From contig NW_008705570.1 in the NCBI RefSeq assembly GCF_000186865.1, forward strand, positions 1,341,955-1,352,461: a DNA stretch of 10,507 nucleotides, read 5' to 3'. Of this stretch, positions 6,542 through 10,507 are shown piece by piece; positions within the stretch are counted from its first letter, which is position 1, and each line of letters begins with the position of its first letter. This DNA comes from Aureococcus anophagefferens (Eukaryota; Sar; Pelagophyceae; Pelagomonadales; Pelagomonadaceae). A program made the translations under genes and the position numbers. The notes beneath the pieces are model-generated. The model made no database searches and was not told the DNA's origin. It saw only the letters and a list, made by a program, of their open reading frames with translations.

Positions 6542-7990
6542 ATGGGCGCCGGCGCGTCCGTCCCGGAGCGCCTCACGCGCGACGATGCCAAGCAACTCGT
6601 GGGGGGCGACGGCGCCCTGTGGCTCGACGCCTGGGACGACCGCTTCGTCGCCGAGCCGAAGACCGTGTCCAAAGCCGCGGCCCTGCGCGTCTGGGCCAAG
6701 GCCGAGCGCGGCAGCAAGGCCCTGGGCGGCAGCGCGGCCTTCAAGAAGAGCGTCGCCACGGCCGTGGGCGCCTACGACGCCGCGCGGCCGCTCGTCGCGG
6801 GCGCCGCGGCCGTCGACGAGGCCCTGCGCCTCGAGCCCGCGGACCACTCGGAGACGCTCTCGTCGCTGCGGCGCGCGCGCATGCGCGGCACGCGCGAGTG
6901 GCTCGTCGCCGACGTCGAAGCCAGCGTGATAGCAAGAGCGCGTGAGCCGAAACAAGCGACCGCGCGCCGTAGGTCGAAGCCTGGCTCGCCGACGGCGCCG
7001 CGCCGAAGCTCGGCTGGCTCCGGGGCGCGGCGGGCACGGGCAAGTCCGTCGCGCTGGCCATGGTCCTCGACCGCTGCGCGCAGCGGGGCCGCGCGGCCGC
7101 GTGGCACTTCTGCCGCCACGACGACGCCGCGGGCTCGACGCCGCGGCGGATCGTCGAGACGCTCGCCGCGCAGCTCTGCGCGCGCGTGCCGGGCTTCGGC
7201 AAGCGGTTGAAGGCGCTCCGCCGCGACCGGGGCTGCCCTGACGACGACCTCGACGGCGACGTCGCGGACGCCTGGTCCAAGCTCGTCGCGGAGCCGCTCC
7301 GCGCGCTGCGACCGAAGCGCTTCTCGGAGGCGACGCCCTGCGTGCTCTTCGTCGACGCGCTCGACGATGAGCAAGACGGCCAAGGCCAAGCACGCCAAGG
7401 TCACCGTCGCCGGCGGCGGCTCCGCCAAGGGCGAGATGAGCAAGACGGCCAACCGCGACGTCGCGGCGACGGCGGGCCGCGAGCGCGTCTGCCTCTGGAA
7501 CGGCCTCACGGGCGAGCGGCTCCACATCTTCGACGGCTGCGGCCACAGCTTCGTCGCGTTCACCGCGAAAGGCCAGCTGCTCGCGGATACGGAGCCCGAC
7601 TCCGTCTCGCTCTGCGACCTGGAGACGAAGGAGGTCGCGCGGGGCAAGTACGCGGGCTTCCCACGGCGCGGGGGCATCGTAGGAGGCGCGAGCGCCGACG
7701 GACTCGTGTTCGTCGCGTGCGAGGACGGGTCGTTCCGCCTCTTCAACGAGGAGACGGGCGTCTGCCTCTCGAGCTTCCAGCACCACCGCGCGGGCGAGCT
7801 GCGATCCGTGGCGATGAAGGAGGGCCTCGTGCTCCTCGCGAGCAGGAACGCGGGCGTCATGGTGCTCCGGCCCAACGACAAGCGCGCGCTCCGCTACCAC
7901 GGCGCCGGCAGCGGCGGCGACGGCGGCGGCGAGCTCGCCGCGCTGCGCACCCTCCCCCCGGGGCTGGCCGGTGCCCTGGCCGGTTCCTAG
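6542..7990 (+). CDS. NACHT-type P-loop NTPase with WD40-like C-terminus (frame change unresolved)
   Basis: Exon 1 is 6542-6913 (124 codons), starting MGAGAS, a consensus N-myristoylation signal that would tether the protein to membranes. After intron 6914-6972 the frame reads WLADGAAPKLGWLRGAAGTGKS: Walker A at residues about 142-149, Lys148 binding phosphate. Walker B is PCVLFVDALDD at about 246-256. GTREWL just before the NTPase and the DALDD box are typical of NACHT/STAND ATPases, which act as nucleotide switches in signalling. From 7453 a different frame carries WD40-like blades: VAATAGRERVCLWNGLTGE, SVSLCDLETKE, GLVFVACEDGSFRLFNEETG and GVMVLRPNDK. Between them, at 7366-7452, the frame shifts by one and an 18-bp direct repeat occurs; a further intron, a frameshift or a collapsed deletion would explain it. 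The NTPase sensor and winged-helix region is absent. It could instead be two genes, the second starting at ATG 7367 or 7436. The stop is 4 bp from the convergent gene. Confidence 0.72.
6914..6972 (+). mobile_element. Introner-like intron with 9-bp target-site duplication (59 nt, GT-AG)
   Basis: GTCGAAGCC occurs at 6914-6922 and again at 6973-6981, immediately after the TAG acceptor. Removing 6914-6972 leaves one copy and an uninterrupted GAC GTC GAA GCC TGG (DVEAW). That is what a precise insertion with target duplication predicts, with the donor GT supplied by the target. A second donor, GTGATA at 6926, is also in phase and would add four residues. GAAACA lies 24 nt before the acceptor. Confidence 0.75.
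7366..7452 (+). repeat. 18-bp direct repeat, 69-bp spacing, at the NACHT/WD40 junction
   Basis: GATGAGCAAGACGGCCAA is perfect at 7366-7383 and 7435-7452. It falls exactly where the reading frame changes from the NTPase (frame of 6973) to the WD40 part (frame of 7367). Confidence 0.9.
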
Positions 7991-7994
7991 GCCG

Positions 7995-8738
7995 CTAGTC
8001 GTCGAAGCTCCGCGCGCGGGACCGAGCGCGCGCGGGCGTCCGGGGCGCGACGCCCGTGGAGATCTGCGGCGCGATGATGAGGATCGCGGAGATGAACATG
8101 GCCGCGTGCCGCGTGAAGGCCTACCGCGCATGACAGTGACGATTTTTCCGTCGTCGTCCCGCCAAAATCTCTCAAAGGACGTTTCATGGTCACAGGGCGC
8201 GGGTGAAGGCCGAGCAGGACGGGCGGCCCCCGAGGCCCGCGTCGCCGTCGTCGTCGGAGTCGTCCGCGTCGCCGCGCCGCGGGCCCGCGCGCCGGCGCCG
8301 GCGCCGGCGCGGGAAGTGGAGCGTGCGGCGCGCGCCGCTGCCGCCGAGGCGCACGTCGCGGCCGGAGCGCCGGATGAGGAGCGCCGCGGCGACGGACGCG
8401 CCCGTCGCGCTGCGCCGCGGCGGATGGCCGAAATCCGCGGCGGGCGCGCGCGAGAACTCGTCGGACGCGAGCGCGTGCGAGCCGAGGAAGCGGCCCGCGT
8501 CGAGGCGCGCGCGCAGCGCCTCGGCGGCGACGAAGCACCAGGCGAGCTCCTCCTTGACGGCCGGCCGCATGCGGGGCAGGGCGTAGAGCCAGATGCGCCT
8601 GAGGACCTCCTCCGGGAGGACGCGTCGAAGTTTCGCGACGTCCGTCTCCGAGAGGGCTCGCCGCAGCTTCTTCGGCTCCAGCGCGAGCGTCGTCGCGGCG
8701 TCGTCGTCCCTGCGAGGGCTGCCCCGGGCGGCGTCCAT
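7995..8738 (-). CDS. Unknown protein, two exons, C-terminal hydrophobic segment
   Basis: Exons 8738-8211 (176 codons) and 8120-7995 (42 codons with stop) give 217 residues. Unspliced, the first frame stops at 8190-8192. I do not recognise the family. The first half is helical and charged, with LPEEVLRRIWLYALPRMRP at about residues 40-58 loosely recalling an F-box, and AVKEELAWCFVAAEALRARL after it. A basic run (FPRRRRRRRAGPRRG) precedes an acidic run (DADDSDDDGD). The spliced tail reads AFTRHAAMFISAILIIAPQI, a possible membrane segment, then a basic stretch ending RSFDD. The second exon is supported by its hydrophobic coherence and by an exact target-duplication signature at the intron. It converges on the NACHT-WD40 gene with 4 bp between stop codons, matching the window's tight packing. 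No motif gives a function. Confidence 0.6.
8121..8210 (-). mobile_element. Introner-like element: 90-nt GC-AG intron with direct and inverted repeats
   Basis: On the plus strand GTGAAGGCC occurs at 8203-8211 and 8113-8121, a 9-bp direct repeat. On the minus strand splicing runs from TCG|GCCTTCAC to GCGGTAG|GCCTTCAC, so the donor GC comes from the target copy and the AG from the element. Just inside the repeats lie inverted ends: CCGCGC (8124-8129) with GCGCGG (8197-8202), and GTGAC (8136-8140) with GTCAC (8189-8193). The interior is AT-richer than its surroundings. Together these are the marks of a small non-autonomous DNA transposon acting as an intron. Confidence 0.75.
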
Positions 8739-9698
8739 GTCGGTCAGTCGAGTCCCCGAAGGAAATTTGAGTGGTTATCCGCACGGGGGGTGACACCGGC
8801 CTCAAACTCGGCCCAGCAGGCCCAGGAACGTCGCCAAATCACTGTATAGGCTGATGTGAGCGCCCTGAGCGCGTAAATGGACTTGTGGGGACGTCTGGCG
8901 ACGCGGTCGGAGCGCTCGGAGGCGTCGAAAATCGACAAAATCGATATAATGCAAGCATTTCATTGGTCGGATTCGAATCCGCCGGCATCCAGCAGCCCCG
9001 GAGCGCCTCGAGGGGCAGCCCGGCTCGTCGCGCGTGGCCATGGAGCGCGACGCCTGGAGTCAGGGTGGCGGCGGTGGACACCTCGTACCCATGGGTGACT
9101 CCGGAGGTGCTCTGCTCGCGGGAATTGGCTGTGTCGACGAACGCTTGGGCGCCGGAGCGGCGATTCCCAGTGGCGGCACAGCTTCGAGCGCCTCTGTGGC
9201 AGCCCCAGGGTGGCACCACGCGCAGCCGAGCGGCGAGTACCACGCTCTAGTATGTCGGCGAACACAGCGCCGCGCCATGGACCGCGCCGTGACCGGAGCC
9301 ATTCGCGCGGCGGCCTCGAACGACTTGCATGGCGCACAGCGTCATCGAGTGTACCTGGTTGGCCAAGGGGCTGCTCACGTTAGTGTTGGGGCCTCCAGGC
9401 AGGTCGAACGGACCCATGGACCAGATCGGACGCAAGAACGCGACCGCCAAGGTCGAGATGCGCATCACAGATCGATTCGAGCACACCGCGGCCACTGCGC
9501 GCGCGCGCGGTCGCCATCGCTGCCCGGACTTCCACCAAGACCTAGGCCCCCGGCCCTTTTCCCACGCGCGACGGGTCGGGTAAGTAGCGCCCTCGTCAAT
9601 TTGGCGGGGTTAAGGCCACCATGCTCGCGCGCTTGGACGGCGTCGCGGTCTGGTGTCGCCCCCCGTTTATCCGCACACGGTGCGGTCCCCAACGTCGC
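8739..9698. other. 960-bp gene-poor stretch, less GC-rich
   Basis: No gene is supported. Several frames of 65-220 codons exist on both strands, but they overlap each other, lack domains and have mixed composition. There is an AT-rich patch at about 8925-8966 (GATATAATGC and neighbours) and a perfect 14-bp palindrome CGGATTCGAATCCG at 8968-8981. The base composition is visibly more balanced than in the coding DNA on either side. It must hold the 5' leader and promoter of the minus-strand gene at 8738 and the 3' end of the gene at 9699. It may also hold decayed repeats or a non-coding RNA that I cannot identify. Confidence 0.55.
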
Positions 9699-10507
9699 TT
9701 AGTAGACCCCGGGGTCGTCGATCTCGCGCCCGTGCGCGCGGCGGTGGCGCGCGCGGACGGCGGAGCGCCGGATGGCGCGGGTCTCCGGGTCCATGAGCGG
9801 CTCCGCGTCGCAGAAGGTGCCCGCGTTCGCCGCGCCGGCGCGCGATTCGCGGTACCTGGCCGCCGCGGCCGCGCGCCGCTGCTGGTCCTTGTCGACCCAG
9901 CTCTGGCGCCGCAGGTCCGCGTCGCGCGCGCCGCCGGCGTCGAGCTCGTCGACGATGCGCCGGAACTGGGCGATGTCCACGGGGTAGTGCGGCGGCACGT
10001 CGAGCGCCGCGGCGACGCGCGCGACGTCCGCGGCGCCGTAGCGCGCGTCGCAGACCTCCGCGAGGGCCTTGGGCAGCGCGGCCCAGGCCATCTCGCCGGG
10101 CATGGTCCGGTCGCCGTAGAGGTCGTGCTTGAGGAACGCCTCCTTGACGCGCGCGCCCCGCGGCGCCGCGGGCGCGACCGCCTCCGCCTCCGCGGGCCGT
10201 CGCGCCGGCGACGGCGGCGCCTTCGCCTCCTCCTCGTCCTCCTTTTCCTCGGCGTCGGCGGCGCAGCCGTCGGCGTGGACGCGCACGCCGAGCGTCGCCG
10301 CGAGCAGGGAGCTCCGCGCGAGCTTGCCGCCGCCGAGCGGGTCCGCGGGCGGCCGCGCGGGCCGGCCGTCGTCGGGCGCGCGGCCCGGCCCGCGCGCGAG
10401 GTCGTCGCGGGGCACGAGGCGGCTCCCGGCCGTGGCGGCGTTGAAGGGCCCGCCGTGGTGCCGCTCGCGCGTCGTCGCCCAGGCGCGCCGCCGCGCGCAG
10501 GCGTCGA
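9699..10507 (-). CDS. Protein with degenerate EF-hand pair, 5' partial
   Basis: The frame is open from 10505 to a TAA at 9699-9701, giving 268 residues with the N-terminus beyond the window. A Pro/Ala/Glu-rich stretch (EEKEDEEEAKAPPSP) separates two parts. The second part, VKEAFLKHDLYGDRTMPGEM...ALPKALAEV, followed by VARVAAALDVPPHYPVDIAQFRRIVDEL, has the helix-loop-helix spacing of an EF-hand pair. The first loop is DLYGDRTMPGEM: Asp at positions 1 and 5 are kept, but position 3 is Tyr, 6 is Arg and 12 is Met, so calcium binding is doubtful. The tail (SWVDKDQQRRAAAAARYRES..., HGREIDDPGVY) is helical and basic. This layout recalls EF-hand-containing ciliary or cytoskeletal proteins, but that is only a suggestion. 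Confidence 0.65.
   Translation of the reverse strand, partial: DACARRRAWATTRERHHGGPFNAATAGSRLVPRDDLARGPGRAPDDGRPARPPADPLGGGKLARSSLLAATLGVRVHADGCAADAEEKEDEEEAKAPPSPARRPAEAEAVAPAAPRGARVKEAFLKHDLYGDRTMPGEMAWAALPKALAEVCDARYGAADVARVAAALDVPPHYPVDIAQFRRIVDELDAGGARDADLRRQSWVDKDQQRRAAAAARYRESRAGAANAGTFCDAEPLMDPETRAIRRSAVRARHRRAHGREIDDPGVY

Noticed and set aside
7999..8133. Plus-strand frame reading RGATPVEICGAMMRIAEMNM as a possible extra exon of the WD40 gene
   Set aside because: It is the antisense of the minus-strand exon AFTRHAAMFISAILIIAPQI, which is better supported by splice and target-duplication evidence; the WD40 frame already ends at 7990.
8960..8990. GGATTCGAATCC, like the T-arm of a tRNA
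   Set aside because: It is a plain palindrome; no acceptor, D-arm or anticodon stem can be built around it on either strand.
8839..9243. Minus-strand 134-codon frame in the gene-poor stretch
   Set aside because: No domain, signal or composition match to the other genes, and overlapping frames of similar length exist on the other strand.
9034..9702. Plus-strand 222-codon frame
   Set aside because: Low-information mixed composition, no motif, and it runs into the end of the well-formed minus-strand gene at 9699.
1..10507. CRISPR array, bacterial operon or phage-type defence system
   Set aside because: No spaced repeats of that kind; introns, the CXXC and PHD domains and the tail-anchored cytochrome b5 show a eukaryotic nuclear segment.

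Overview
This window looks like a compact, very GC-rich nuclear segment from a unicellular stramenopile alga. The best guess is a pelagophyte related to Aureococcus. The guess rests on extreme GC and GC3, short introns of about 47-139 nt, many apparent GC-AG introns, introns flanked by target-site-like direct repeats (the introner-element signature reported for Aureococcus), and a mix of eukaryote-only domains: CXXC zinc finger, PHD finger, tail-anchored cytochrome b5 and NACHT-WD40. No species is proven by the sequence itself.

Layout. (1) 1-1387 (+): 3' part of a fused gene, a crotonase-like N-terminus followed by a capsular-polysaccharide/GT32-type glycosyltransferase, in three exons. (2) 1375-1545: a tandem duplication of 83 bp holding the 3' ends of two convergent genes. 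(3) 1472-2173 (-): secreted or plastid-targeted thioredoxin-fold protein with a CPKC active site. (4) 2297-2951 (-): complete tail-anchored cytochrome b5, 134 aa when three GC-AG introns are removed. (5) 3082-4043 (+): mitochondrion-targeted, membrane-anchored protein of unclear family, with two introns. (6) 4051-6363 (-): 770-aa CXXC + PHD chromatin reader with a long proline-rich tail. (7) 6542-7990 (+): NACHT-type P-loop NTPase joined to WD40-like repeats, with one young-looking introner and an unresolved frame change. (8) 7995-8738 (-): unknown protein whose last exon is only reached by splicing out a 90-nt introner with a direct repeat and terminal inverted repeats. (9) 8739-9698: about 960 bp with no gene I can support. 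(10) 9699-10507 (-): 3' part of a protein with a degenerate EF-hand, running off the window.

The genes do not form a pathway; they are ordinary independent eukaryotic genes packed tightly. Convergent pairs end within 4-7 bp of each other, or once overlapped at their stop codons, and divergent pairs share spacers of about 130-180 bp. The most interesting signal is the intron population. Five of nine inferred introns start with GC, several are exactly 53 nt and share sequence blocks, and two carry clear target-site duplications, one also with terminal inverted repeats. This fits transposon-like introner elements creating introns.
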